Positions 1-8,867 of a stretch of DNA of 64,000 nucleotides are shown here, one piece after another. The stretch comes from JAWHTC01 sp032586155. GTDB lineage: Bacteria > Pseudomonadota > Alphaproteobacteria > Rhodobacterales > Rhodobacteraceae. Where the stretch lies: NCBI RefSeq assembly GCF_032586155.1, contig NZ_JAWHTC010000002.1:992001-1056000 (forward strand), read 5' to 3'. The stretch's first letter is position 1. The number at the start of each line of letters is the position of its first letter. Below the pieces are notes generated by a model that saw nothing but the letters and a program-made list of their open reading frames with translations, was not told where the DNA came from and ran no database searches. The position numbers were made by a program, and so were the translations under genes.

Positions 1-2425
1 AGAACCCGCCCACCGGCAACACATCTTTGCCACGGCCCCAGCCCTGCGCGTGGATGTCCATGACCTTGGTCTGGATCCCTTTCACACCAATGCCACTGAT
101 CCGACTGACCATGCCCGGAAAGAACTCGGCGCACATGGCGCGCGACAGGCCCACGGCTTCGAAGTTCAGACCGCCACGATATGAGGAAATCACCGAAATC
201 CCCATCTTGGCCATAATCTTCAACATGCCCTGGTCAATCGCCTCGCGGTAACGTGCGACATTGTCGGTCAGCGTACCGTCCAGTAACCCCCGGCCAATCC
301 GATCCGCAAGCGAATCCTCGGCCAGGTACGGGTTAACAACCGTCGCGCCACAGCCGACCAGCACGGCAAAGTAATGCGGATCGACACATTCCGCCGAGCG
401 CACATTGAGCGAACAGAAGGTCCGCAGGCCCTTTTCGGTTAGACCGGAATGCACCGCGCTCGTGGCCAGGATCATTGGCATCGGCACCATGGTCTGGCTC
501 TGATGATGATCGGTCAGAACTAGGTGGCCCGCGCCCGACCGCACCGCATCTTCTGCCTCGGCCCGGATACGTGCAAGCGCGTCGCGCAGCGCGTTTTCAC
601 CGGCGTCAGCATTGAAGGTACAGTCGATCTCGACCAGCTCGCTGTCAAAAATCTTGGTCAGCTCGTCCCACTGGGCGTTGCCGACAAACGGGCTTTCCAG
701 AACCAGGATCTCGGTCTGCGCACTGCTTTCGTCCAGCACGTTCTTCAGATTGCCAAACCGGGTTTTCAGGCTCATCACCCGGAACTCGCGCAGACTGTCG
801 ATCGGCGGGTTGGTCACCTGGCTGAAATTCTGACGGAAGAAATGGCTCAGCGGGCGGTACTTTTTCGACAGAACCGCGCTGGGCGTGTCATCACCCATCG
901 ACGCAATCGCCTCTTTGCCGTCCTCGGCCATGGGCGCCAGGATCTGTTCCAACTCTTCCAGCGAGTAACCCGCTGCGATCTGTCGTTTGCGCAGCTCCTC
1001 GCCCGAATAAATCGCGGCTTCTTCGATTCTCTCGAGCTTTTCGTCAAGTTCGCTGATCTTGCCAACCCAATCACCAAACGGACGGCTGGCGGCCAGCTTG
1101 TCCTTAATCTCGGTGTCGTGGAACAGCTTGCCTTCCTTCATGTCCACGGCCAGGAGTTGCCCCGGACCCAGCGCACCCTTTTCCTTAACCATCGATTCCT
1201 TGACCGGCACCATCCCGGCCTCGGACCCGGCGATCAGCATGCCATCCCCGGTCACGACATAGCGCATCGGGCGCAGCCCGTTCCGGTCCAATCCGGCACA
1301 GACCCAGCGCCCGTCAGTCATTGCCAGGGCGGCGGGGCCGTCCCACGGTTCCATCACACTGTTGCAATAGGAATACATGTCGCGCCAGGCCTGCGGCAGT
1401 TCCACCGCCTGTTTCGACCACGACTCGGGCACCAGCATGGTTTTGGCCATCGGCGCGTTTCGCCCTGCGCGCACCAGAACCTCGAATACGGAATCAAGCG
1501 CGGCACTGTCCGATGACCCGCTGGCGATCACCGGTTTGATGTCCTCCGCCAACTCTCCAAATGCGCTCGAGGCCATGCGGATCTCATGGCTTTTCATCCA
1601 GTTGATATTGCCCTTCAGCGTGTTGATTTCGCCGTTATGGGCCAGCATGCGGAACGGTTGCGCCAGCCACCATTGCGGGAAGGTGTTGGTCGAATAGCGC
1701 TGGTGGTAGAGCGCATAAGAGCTTTGGAATTTTTCGTCCTGCAGGTCGGGATAAAACACCGCCACCTGCTCGGCCAGCATCATGCCCTTGTAGATGATGC
1801 TACGGCAGCTGAGCGACGCGATGTAAAGCCCGGCAATCTGTGCCTTGGCCGCAGCTTTCTCGATCCGGCGGCGAATGACGTAAAGCTCACGCTCGAACGT
1901 GTCCTCGTCCACACCTTTCGAGTTCGAAATCAGGATCTGTTCGATTTCGGGGCGGGTGGCATTTGCTTTCTCGCCCAGACACTCGACATCTACCGGCACA
2001 TGGCGCCAGCCATAGATGTAATAGCCCATGCGCAGGACTTCGCTCTCCACGATGGTCCGGCACGCCTCTTGCGCCCCGAAATCCGTGCGCGGCAGGAACA
2101 CCTGACCCACGGCGATCAACTCATCCATATGCGGCTCGTGCCCGGTGCGGCGCACCTGTTCATAGAAGAAGGGAACCGGAATCTGCAGGTGAATGCCCGC
2201 ACCGTCGCCTGTCTTGCCGTCTGCGTCCACAGCACCCCGGTGCCAGATTGCCTGCAACGCCTTGATCCCGGCTTCGACCACGCTGCGGGTCGGTTTGCCG
2301 TCGATATTCACCACAAGGCCGACACCGCAGGACGAATGCTCATCCGCCTCACGGTACATTCCGTGTTCGTTCATATAGGCGCGCAGCTCTTCCTGCTCGG
2401 CTACATAGTTTTCCATGTCTTTCAT
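1..2425 (-). CDS. gltB: Glutamate synthase (NADPH) large subunit, 3' part missing
   Basis: Large subunit of NADPH glutamate synthase, which transfers the glutamine amide to 2-oxoglutarate together with GltD. About 808 N-terminal codons are present of a family length near 1,500; the rest lies beyond the left edge. The reading starts MKDMENYVAEQEEL and reaches SSCGVGLVVNIDG, so Cys33 would be the N-terminal amidotransferase nucleophile exposed by removal of a short propeptide. The ATG overlaps the stop of the upstream alpha/beta-hydrolase gene (ATGA), and that gene's end supplies the ribosome binding site GGAGGTG. The frame stays open to base 1, where it reads GWGRGKDVLPVGGF. Long plus-strand open frames across this gene are antisense shadows. 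Confidence 0.96.
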   Translation of the reverse strand, partial: MKDMENYVAEQEELRAYMNEHGMYREADEHSSCGVGLVVNIDGKPTRSVVEAGIKALQAIWHRGAVDADGKTGDGAGIHLQIPVPFFYEQVRRTGHEPHMDELIAVGQVFLPRTDFGAQEACRTIVESEVLRMGYYIYGWRHVPVDVECLGEKANATRPEIEQILISNSKGVDEDTFERELYVIRRRIEKAAAKAQIAGLYIASLSCRSIIYKGMMLAEQVAVFYPDLQDEKFQSSYALYHQRYSTNTFPQWWLAQPFRMLAHNGEINTLKGNINWMKSHEIRMASSAFGELAEDIKPVIASGSSDSAALDSVFEVLVRAGRNAPMAKTMLVPESWSKQAVELPQAWRDMYSYCNSVMEPWDGPAALAMTDGRWVCAGLDRNGLRPMRYVVTGDGMLIAGSEAGMVPVKESMVKEKGALGPGQLLAVDMKEGKLFHDTEIKDKLAASRPFGDWVGKISELDEKLERIEEAAIYSGEELRKRQIAAGYSLEELEQILAPMAEDGKEAIASMGDDTPSAVLSKKYRPLSHFFRQNFSQVTNPPIDSLREFRVMSLKTRFGNLKNVLDESSAQTEILVLESPFVGNAQWDELTKIFDSELVEIDCTFNADAGENALRDALARIRAEAEDAVRSGAGHLVLTDHHQSQTMVPMPMILATSAVHSGLTEKGLRTFCSLNVRSAECVDPHYFAVLVGCGATVVNPYLAEDSLADRIGRGLLDGTLTDNVARYREAIDQGMLKIMAKMGISVISSYRGGLNFEAVGLSRAMCAEFFPGMVSRISGIGVKGIQTKVMDIHAQGWGRGKDVLPVGGF

Positions 2426-3201
2426 GATGACACCTCCGACGATGGTGCAAGCACCGGGAATTGATCGACATTGCGGCGGAACCCACGCAGGGGTTCCATC
2501 GCGATGCGCATTTGTTTGGGTTTGTTCTCGAAACCAAGCTGCACGATTTCGTAAAGCAGCTCGAACCGTTTCAGCCGCTGGGGCACGTTATGCACCGTGC
2601 GCGGCATGATCGTGTGATACAGGTTGTGACGCACCGGGAAGCGGTCGCGCTGGGGCCGCTCACGGCCATGCATCCCGTGAAAAACATGATACATCGTGTC
2701 GTCGCTCAAATGCTCTTCGACACTGCGGATGCGATGCGTCGTGATTTGCTCGCGCCAGTTCATCCAGCGCTCGTCATCGCCGGTCACCTCCGGATGCACC
2801 GAATACTGCGGCGCAAGCGCCACCGCGCTTTTGACCGGCAGGAAGCCCGAAAGGATGATTGCCGCGTAACCACCCATGGAATGGCCCAGAGTGACGATCT
2901 CTTTTGCCCCCATCTCCTCGGCAAATTTGCGGGCCAGCTTGACGATCCGGTCGATCAACCCCTTGCCGTTCAGCCACGAGCGGTTGGGATCGGAAATGAA
3001 CAGCACGTTGTCGCGGCCTTCGCCGGTTGCGATCTTGGCGAACTCGTAGGGCGGCACGCCTTTCTCCTCGACGCCGATGCCGGAAAAGCTCAGCACAAGG
3101 CGGTCACTGTCGGCGCAATGGGCCCAGGTCACAAGGTCCTCTTCCTCGGTCAGCAGGTGGATCGGCAGTTGTGGCTCCTGGTTGGGCAGCGCGTCGCTCA
3201 T
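2422..3201 (-). CDS. Alpha/beta-hydrolase fold protein coupled to gltB
   Basis: A 259-residue predicted cytoplasmic hydrolase. The nucleophile elbow GHSMGGY lies at residues 106-112 (Ser108), after a core-strand segment RLVLSFSGIG at about 34-43. No signal peptide is visible. I chose ATG at 3201 (MSDALPNQ) because GGGAGGG lies just upstream and the longer frame would add an arginine-rich tail unlike a protein N-terminus. The stop overlaps the gltB start by four bases, so the two are probably translationally coupled. The gene lies between gltD and gltB in one transcription direction. The substrate cannot be told from sequence. Confidence 0.85.
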   Translation of the reverse strand: MSDALPNQEPQLPIHLLTEEEDLVTWAHCADSDRLVLSFSGIGVEEKGVPPYEFAKIATGEGRDNVLFISDPNRSWLNGKGLIDRIVKLARKFAEEMGAKEIVTLGHSMGGYAAIILSGFLPVKSAVALAPQYSVHPEVTGDDERWMNWREQITTHRIRSVEEHLSDDTMYHVFHGMHGRERPQRDRFPVRHNLYHTIMPRTVHNVPQRLKRFELLYEIVQLGFENKPKQMRIAMEPLRGFRRNVDQFPVLAPSSEVSS

Positions 3202-3330
3202 TTCGCGCCCTCCCCAAACGATGGCATGGCCAGCCGCACGCACACGGCGGGTGCCGCGGCGAACTGCCTTACGTCTGCAAAGACCATGCTCACGTTCATA
3301 CTTCTTTACCCACATGCGTCAGCAACCCTA

Positions 3331-3400
3331 ACGCGTTAATTTTTTGCGGCTGGCGAAATCGCCCGACGGATACCCGACAGATACCCGACGGATTCCAGCC
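3331..3400 (-). repeat. Intergenic tandem-repeat element, copy 1
   Basis: Just after the gltD stop the minus strand reads GGCTGGAATCCGTC and then near-identical 11-base units of the form GGGTATCYGTC, followed by an AT-rich tract and ACGCGTTA. A related arrangement lies at 58132-58200, also directly downstream of a minus-strand gene and in the same orientation. It could act in the RNA as a 3' processing or termination element, or be a small dispersed repeat. The role is unknown. Confidence 0.6.
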
Positions 3401-3410
3401 CGCTCGGAAT

Positions 3411-4856
3411 TCACTCCGCTGCGATTTCGTTAACGGCGTTCAGACGGTCCAGGATCGTGTCTGCACAGTCGCGCCCGTCCTTGATTGCCCAGACCACGAG
3501 GCTCGCCCCGCGCACGATGTCACCCACCGCGTAAACACCGTCCATCTCGGTGGCGACGGTGCTGCCCTGGGCCATCTTCACGGTGCCCCATCCTGTCACT
3601 TGCAGATCGGGCTGACCCCACAGTGCCGGCAGGTCCTCGGGTTCGAACCCCAGCGCCTTGATCACAAGATCCGCAGGCTCGAAATCATCCGCACCTTCGA
3701 TCACCTCGGGGCTTTGGCGGCCGCTGGCATCCGGCGGTCCAAGCCGCATTTTCTGCACCAAGACACCAGAGACCGGATTGCCCTGGAACCCCTTGGGTGC
3801 CGACAGCCATTCGAACACCACGCCTTCTTCCTCGGCATTCTGCACTTCGCGCTGGCTGCCCGGCATGTTGGCCCGGTCCCGGCGATAAAGGCATTTGACC
3901 GAAGTCGCGCCCTGACGGATCGCAGTGCGGACACAGTCCATCGCCGTGTCGCCACCGCCGACAACGATCACCCGTTTGCCTTCTGCATTCAGCGTGCCGT
4001 CTTCGATCTCTGGCACGGTGTCGCCCAGGTCCTGTCTGTTCGACGCGGTCAAGTAGTCAATGGCACGCTCGATGCCTCTGGCGCCGCTGCCGGGCCCTTG
4101 CAGATCGCGTGTTTTATAGACGCCCGTGGCAATGATCACCGCGTCATGCGCCTTGCGAATGTCCTCGAAGCTGATGTCCTTGCCCACTTCGCAGTTCAGC
4201 TTGAACGTCACGCCGCCCGCTTCCAGCTGCGCGTTACGGCGCATGACGATGTCTTTCTCCAGCTTGAAACCCGGAATGCCATAGGTCAGCAGCCCGCCGG
4301 CCCGGTCATAGCGGTCATAAACCGTCACCTGCACACCCGCACGACGCAGCCGATCCGCGGCGGCAAGGCCGCCGGGGCCCGCACCGATGATACCGACGCT
4401 TTCCTTGCGCTCGGCGCTGGGTGTGATCGGCTTGACCCAGCCCTTTTCCCAGGCGGTGTCGGTGATGTATTTCTCGACCGCGCCGATGGTCACGGTGCCG
4501 TGGCCCGATTGCTCGATCACGCAGTTGCCTTCGCACAGACGGTCCTGCGGGCAGATGCGACCACAGATTTCCGGGAAGGTGTTGGTGGCCTGGCTGATCT
4601 GATAGGCCTCTTCGATCCGGCCGGTCGCAGTCATCCGCAGCCAGTCGGGGATGTTGTTGTGCAGTGGGCAGTGGTTCTGGCAATAGGGCACACCACATTG
4701 GCTACACCGGCTGGACTGCTCGGCGGCCTTGGCATCGGCGAACTCGGCGTAGATCTCGTCGAAATCCTTGTTGCGGATTTCTGCGTCGCGCTTCTCCGGC
4801 ATATCCCGGTCCACGCTCACGAATTTCAGCATCGGTTGCTTCGCCACGGTCTTCAT
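3411..4856 (-). CDS. gltD: Glutamate synthase (NADPH) small subunit
   Basis: FAD/Fe-S subunit that passes NADPH electrons to GltB. About 481 residues, normal for the family. Two cysteine clusters for [4Fe-4S] centres are visible: C51-x2-C54-x4-C59-x3-C63 and C98-x3-C102-x5-C108-x3-C112. The FAD-binding GIIGAGPGG lies at about 155-163, the NADPH-binding VIVVGGGDTAMD near 290, and the C-terminal FAD contact YAVGDIVRGASLVVWAI near the end. I chose ATG at 4856 (MKTVAKQPMLKF); the ATG eight codons further in is also possible. It is the first gene of the gltD-hydrolase-gltB series. The intervening 209 bases hold a repeat element, so gltB may also have its own promoter. Confidence 0.96.
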   Translation of the reverse strand: MKTVAKQPMLKFVSVDRDMPEKRDAEIRNKDFDEIYAEFADAKAAEQSSRCSQCGVPYCQNHCPLHNNIPDWLRMTATGRIEEAYQISQATNTFPEICGRICPQDRLCEGNCVIEQSGHGTVTIGAVEKYITDTAWEKGWVKPITPSAERKESVGIIGAGPGGLAAADRLRRAGVQVTVYDRYDRAGGLLTYGIPGFKLEKDIVMRRNAQLEAGGVTFKLNCEVGKDISFEDIRKAHDAVIIATGVYKTRDLQGPGSGARGIERAIDYLTASNRQDLGDTVPEIEDGTLNAEGKRVIVVGGGDTAMDCVRTAIRQGATSVKCLYRRDRANMPGSQREVQNAEEEGVVFEWLSAPKGFQGNPVSGVLVQKMRLGPPDASGRQSPEVIEGADDFEPADLVIKALGFEPEDLPALWGQPDLQVTGWGTVKMAQGSTVATEMDGVYAVGDIVRGASLVVWAIKDGRDCADTILDRLNAVNEIAAE

Positions 4857-4926
4857 CCCCGTTTTAAAATGAGTGACCTGCTCCTTACCGCACCGCACGC
4901 TAGATGAAAAGTCAGTATATGTGACC

Positions 4927-4932
4927 TATAAT
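4927..4932 (+). promoter_or_regulatory. Possible -10 box upstream of uppP
   Basis: TATAAT lies in the 211-base divergent gltD-uppP region, 136 bases before the uppP start. No convincing -35 partner is visible 16-18 bases upstream, so this is a weak call. Confidence 0.25.
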
Positions 4933-5067
4933 GCGACAGATTGTGGCGAATGCCCCGATTCCGGAGGTAAAATGCGAAGTTTTAAGTCCGAAACGGACCT
5001 AAACCCTTTCTTCCCCTTTGAATCGCTCCTGTTTATAGCTGAAACCAAAGCGATAAAGGCCGAGCAC

Positions 5068-5874
5068 ATGCCCTTGTTTCATCTGATTCTCGTGGCCCTG
5101 ATCCAGGGACTCACCGAGTTCCTCCCGGTATCCTCCTCGGGCCATCTAATCCTTCTGCCCTCGCTGACCGGGCTTCAGGATCAAGGCCAGGCCGTCGATG
5201 TTGCGGTACATGTTGGCACGCTTTTCGCGGTGGTGCTGTACTTCTGGTCGGACGTCCGCATAGGTTTTGCTGGCATCCCCCGAATGCTTACCGGCCGCAC
5301 CGATACGCCCGGTTCGAAACTCGCCTTCCTGCTGCTGGTGGCCACCATACCGGCGATTCTGTTTGGACTCTTCCTCAAGCTCACCGGTCTTAACGATGCA
5401 ATGCGTTCGATGACCGTGATCGGCTGGACTATGCTGCTGTTCGGCCTGCTGCTTTTTGTCGCCGATCAACGCGGTGCGACCACGAAAACCGATGCCGACT
5501 GGTCCCTGTCCGATGCCATCAGGATGGGTCTGTGGCAGGCCGTTGCCCTGATTCCAGGCACCTCCCGTTCGGGGATCTGCATTACCGCCGGCCGGATGTT
5601 GGGTTATGCCCGCCACGACGCGGCCAAGCTCGCAATGCTTATGTCGATCCCGACCATCCTCGCCTCGGGCGCACTTTTGTCTGTCGAAGTTGCCGCCCAC
5701 GCCGATGCCGATTTAGCGCGCGACGGCGCCATTGCCGCGGTGTTCGCATTCTTCGCCGCTCTCGGCGCATTGACGCTGATGATGCGCCTTTTGCGCTCCA
5801 CCAGCTTCACGCCCTACGTGATCTACCGGGTTCTTCTCGGACTCGGCCTATTGGCTATCGCCTATAGTGCTTAA
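5068..5874 (+). CDS. uppP: Undecaprenyl-diphosphatase
   Basis: Integral membrane phosphatase that recycles undecaprenyl pyrophosphate for peptidoglycan and surface polysaccharide synthesis. 268 residues, as expected. The BacA/UppP signatures are clear: QGLTEFLPVSSSGHL at residues 13-27 and PGTSRSG at 163-169, among seven or eight hydrophobic segments. ATG at 5068 (MPLFHLILVALIQG) is the family start; the frame runs further upstream but that part is not membrane-like. Its stop overlaps the stop of the opposing gene by four bases. Confidence 0.96.
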   Translation: MPLFHLILVALIQGLTEFLPVSSSGHLILLPSLTGLQDQGQAVDVAVHVGTLFAVVLYFWSDVRIGFAGIPRMLTGRTDTPGSKLAFLLLVATIPAILFGLFLKLTGLNDAMRSMTVIGWTMLLFGLLLFVADQRGATTKTDADWSLSDAIRMGLWQAVALIPGTSRSGICITAGRMLGYARHDAAKLAMLMSIPTILASGALLSVEVAAHADADLARDGAIAAVFAFFAALGALTLMMRLLRSTSFTPYVIYRVLLGLGLLAIAYSA

Positions 5875-6854
5875 TGCGCGCGCAGATTCTTGGCCGAATC
5901 GCGGATTGCATCGAACTGACCGTTGGGGCGATAGCGCCACAGGTAGCTGTCGATCACAGCTTCCGCGGCGACCGGCTCGATCCCAAGATCGGCAAAGCTC
6001 TTGGCGTCTTGCGAGACGACATTGTCGTGGCGCAGTTGCTTGACTTGGTCGCGGGTCAGGATCTTGTTGCTAAATAGGCTGAAGGTCGCCATCGACGCCA
6101 CATCAAAGCCCCAGCCCACAATACGCCCAATCCACAGCGGCAGATTTGGCACCAAACGGAACCGATGCACCGAGTCAAGCATAACGCCAACCCACTCACT
6201 TAGCGGTTTCACTTCGGGCCCGCCCAGCTCATAGGTGCCTTGCGCTTTGCCTTCGGCCCCCATAACGGCCGCCATGGCGACATCTTCCACGTAAACCGGT
6301 TGGAACCTAGTCTTGCCACCAAAGATCGGCATGATCGGACCAAAGCGGCTCATTGCGGCAAATCGATTGAAAAACCCGTCTTCGATGCCGAAAATCACAC
6401 TCGGCCGTAGGATCGTTGCGTTGGGGAAGTGTTTCAGAACACCTTCCTCGCCAACACGTTTGCTCTCTGCATATTGGCTATCTGCATCCGCATCGACGCC
6501 CAACGCTGAGATATGCACCATGTTGGCCACGCCCTCGGCGGCGGCAGCCTTGGCAACCCGTTCGGCGCCTTCATGCTGTACGGCTTCAAAATTGTTGCGC
6601 CCGCGGGCATCGAACGTTCCAACACAGTTGATCACTGCATCGGCACCCTTCATCACGGCAGCTACGCTGGCATCGTCACGAATGTTACACAGAACCGGCT
6701 CGACCTGCCCGGGAACCCCATAGGGTTTGACATGCATGGCCTCGTTCGGTCGTCGCACCGCGACGCGCACACGCCAGCCATCGGCTGCCAGTTTCTGCGC
6801 GATATAGCGCCCCACGAATCCTGAACCACCGTAAATCGTCGCAAGCTTGGCCAT
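5871..6854 (-). CDS. NDUFA9-like complex I NAD(P)H-binding protein
   Basis: 327-residue atypical short-chain dehydrogenase of the NDUFA9 (39-40 kDa complex I accessory subunit) type. The N-terminal Rossmann motif is IYGGSGFVGRYIA (residues 7-19), followed by NCVGTFDARGRNNFEAV and HISALGVDADADSQYAESK, with the Tyr-x3-Lys-like pair YAESK. Alphaproteobacterial homologues are annotated as complex I assembly/stability factors or as NAD-dependent epimerases; I cannot separate these from sequence. It is a single gene, convergent with uppP. Confidence 0.85.
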   Translation of the reverse strand: MAKLATIYGGSGFVGRYIAQKLAADGWRVRVAVRRPNEAMHVKPYGVPGQVEPVLCNIRDDASVAAVMKGADAVINCVGTFDARGRNNFEAVQHEGAERVAKAAAAEGVANMVHISALGVDADADSQYAESKRVGEEGVLKHFPNATILRPSVIFGIEDGFFNRFAAMSRFGPIMPIFGGKTRFQPVYVEDVAMAAVMGAEGKAQGTYELGGPEVKPLSEWVGVMLDSVHRFRLVPNLPLWIGRIVGWGFDVASMATFSLFSNKILTRDQVKQLRHDNVVSQDAKSFADLGIEPVAAEAVIDSYLWRYRPNGQFDAIRDSAKNLRAH

Positions 6855-7242
6855 GGGAGCCCTCCGAGCCTTGAAAATCTGCCCTTTTCCTAGCTGTCTC
6901 CGCGCCCACGGGCAAGGCGATAACGCAACTTGGCTGATTTGGGAAAAAAGTCAGTTGTTTCGGTCCGAACACTCGCATTGCCCCCGCCGCGCGACTACTG
7001 CCGAAAAATCTGAAAACTGTGCGTTACTGCTATCGCAAAACGCGACAGGGGAAGATATTGTCAGCCAGCGCTGCGCGAAAAAGCTTTCGTGTCGCCATCA
7101 GATCAGATCGTTGCAAGAAATGATGACCCCGAGCCAACGAATGAAAGCGTTGCGGCACCTTGTCAAAACCACACCCCAATATGACCGATCGACGCCCGCT
7201 GAGAAACAGAACTTCGGTTGAGCCGCCGCCGTTACAGTGGGG
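6855..7242. other. 388-base spacer with no gene recognised
   Basis: Lies between the start of the NDUFA9-like gene and the stop of the ferredoxin gene. An open frame crosses it on the plus strand, but its translation looks like random composition and has no good ribosome binding site. No tRNA, terminator or repeat is evident. Confidence 0.5.
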
Positions 7243-7554
7243 CTACTCAGGAACCCGTACCCGCAGACCGGCAAGCGCTTCCGTCATCTCGATCTGACAT
7301 GACAGGCGCGAGTGATCTTGGCGCGCCACCGCAGTCATATCAAGCATGACGTCTTCCATCTCGCCCGGTTGACCTACCTTTTCGACCCAGTCGTCGGTCA
7401 CAAGCACGTGGCAGGTGGCACAGGAAAGGTTTCCGCCGCAGTCACCGGTGATTTGAGGCACACCCGCAGCCAAGGCCGCGTCTTTTACCCGCATGCCCGG
7501 TTCGGCATCTGCCACGATCTCTGACCCATCAGCCAATTCAAAAGTGATTTTCAT
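7243..7554 (-). CDS. [2Fe-2S] ferredoxin, adrenodoxin type
   Basis: 103-residue electron carrier. Cluster ligands are C39, C45 and C48 in CGGNLSCATC plus C86 in RLSCQI, the C-x5-C-x2-C...C pattern of vertebrate-type/putidaredoxin-like ferredoxins that feed class I P450s. It is the last gene of a P450, glutamine-synthetase-like, ferredoxin series with an 11-base gap to the gene before it, so it is the probable redox partner of that P450. No ferredoxin reductase gene is in the cluster, so a housekeeping reductase would have to serve. Confidence 0.93.
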   Translation of the reverse strand: MKITFELADGSEIVADAEPGMRVKDAALAAGVPQITGDCGGNLSCATCHVLVTDDWVEKVGQPGEMEDVMLDMTAVARQDHSRLSCQIEMTEALAGLRVRVPE

Positions 7555-7565
7555 TTAACGAGGCC

Positions 7566-8855
7566 TCAGATGAAGTGAGCGTAGAATTCACGCATCGCAT
7601 CAATGTCCTGGTCTTGCGTCTTTTCGACCTCAACGTTGCGCATGAATATTTGATGCTCCGCAAGCTCCTTGCCAACAGCATTGGCGAGGGCCGCGTCGGC
7701 AGCAAGGTCATCCATGGCGGATTTCAAATCGCCAGCCACACCGACTTCGGCATCAGAGTGTTCGAAACCGTCACCGGTTTCGATCGGACCCAAATCATAG
7801 CCGTTCTGCACTCCAAGCCGCGCCGCCTGCAGAACCGCAGCAGTCGCGGTATAGGGGTTGGAAGATGCATCCGGCATGCGATGCTCGATCCTGGCTTTCG
7901 CGCCACCCTCTGTTGAAACCCGACAGGTGACGTTACGGTGATCGCCGCCCCAGTTTGCCCAGTAACCAGCAAGCGACGCAGGTTGCAGGCGTTGGAAACT
8001 GTTGGCACTTGGAGCGGTGAACCCGGCAAGTGCCTTGTGGTGCGTCATCAGCCCGGCAACACACTTTCGGGAAAGGTCGTTCATGTGATCTGGGCCGCCC
8101 TGTGGCCCACTGCCCAGAGCGTTGCGGCCATCCGCATCACGAAATGAGAAGTTGACATGCATTCCCGAGCCGCCGGCATCGGCGATTGGTTTGGGCATGA
8201 AGGTCAGCACAATCCCATGCTCGAACGCAATTTCGCGTGCCATCTGGCGAAACAGCACGATGTCATCAACGGCTTTGACCGCTTCGTCAAAGGTAAGGGT
8301 AAATTCAAACTGCGGACTGTCGTATTCACCGGTCATCATTTCAAGGTTGAAGCCCAGCTTTGTGGCCTTTTTCCAGATGGCATCAGTAAAGCGCAGTGGA
8401 TCGGTGAACGGGCCGGTGCCGTAGACCACGCCGCCCGGTGCATCGTAAGGCACCAGTTTGCCATCCTCATCCCGTTGCAAGGCAAAGCATTCCAACTCGA
8501 TCCCTACCATTGGTGACAAGCCGTCTGCTTCCCAGTCTGCGACCGCCTTTCGCAGGGCAGCCCGGCCATCAAGCGCCAAAGGATCGCCGTCTTCGCCAAA
8601 AAGATCACCAAGAACCACCTTTGTACCTGGCTCCCACCCATCGCGGACTTCCTCGGCCTTCCAACGAAGCTCCATGTCGGGCAGACCTTCCATCATCATC
8701 GCACCCGGAGCGGGCAGGAGATCCTTGTCGTAGTGCACACCAAAGGTAGATCGGCAAAACCGGGTGTGATCGTCGCCAATCTTCGAGTCCGGCAGGTATT
8801 TCCCGCGCATGATCGAAAGATGGTCCAGAAACATTGCGCGCAAGCGATCTTTCAT
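7566..8855 (-). CDS. Glutamine-synthetase-like amine ligase
   Basis: 429-residue member of the glutamine synthetase superfamily, on the size scale of gamma-glutamylamine ligases (PuuA/TdnQ/IpuC type). Visible features are VGIELECFAL (metal-binding Glu-x-Glu, about residue 117), GEYDSPQFEFTL, the ATP/metal strand PIADAGGSGMHVNFSF, and RIEHRMPDASSNPYTATAA. The start has an excellent site, AGGAGGAAAACTA-ATG. It follows the P450 stop by 12 bases. Setting suggests ATP-dependent gamma-glutamylation of an amine, not ammonia assimilation; this is inference. Confidence 0.85.
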   Translation of the reverse strand: MKDRLRAMFLDHLSIMRGKYLPDSKIGDDHTRFCRSTFGVHYDKDLLPAPGAMMMEGLPDMELRWKAEEVRDGWEPGTKVVLGDLFGEDGDPLALDGRAALRKAVADWEADGLSPMVGIELECFALQRDEDGKLVPYDAPGGVVYGTGPFTDPLRFTDAIWKKATKLGFNLEMMTGEYDSPQFEFTLTFDEAVKAVDDIVLFRQMAREIAFEHGIVLTFMPKPIADAGGSGMHVNFSFRDADGRNALGSGPQGGPDHMNDLSRKCVAGLMTHHKALAGFTAPSANSFQRLQPASLAGYWANWGGDHRNVTCRVSTEGGAKARIEHRMPDASSNPYTATAAVLQAARLGVQNGYDLGPIETGDGFEHSDAEVGVAGDLKSAMDDLAADAALANAVGKELAEHQIFMRNVEVEKTQDQDIDAMREFYAHFI

Positions 8856-8867
8856 TAGTTTTCCTCC

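Noticed and set aside
524..2464. Two plus-strand frames of about 290-330 codons across the left end
   Set aside because: Both are antisense to gltB, whose protein pattern is clear through the whole stretch.
3027..4907. 626-codon plus-strand open frame opposite gltD
   Set aside because: Shadow of gltD; no ribosome binding site and His/Arg-rich antisense composition.
6847..7221. 124-codon plus-strand frame in the spacer before the ferredoxin gene
   Set aside because: It starts inside the opposite gene, has no good start site and the translation has random composition.
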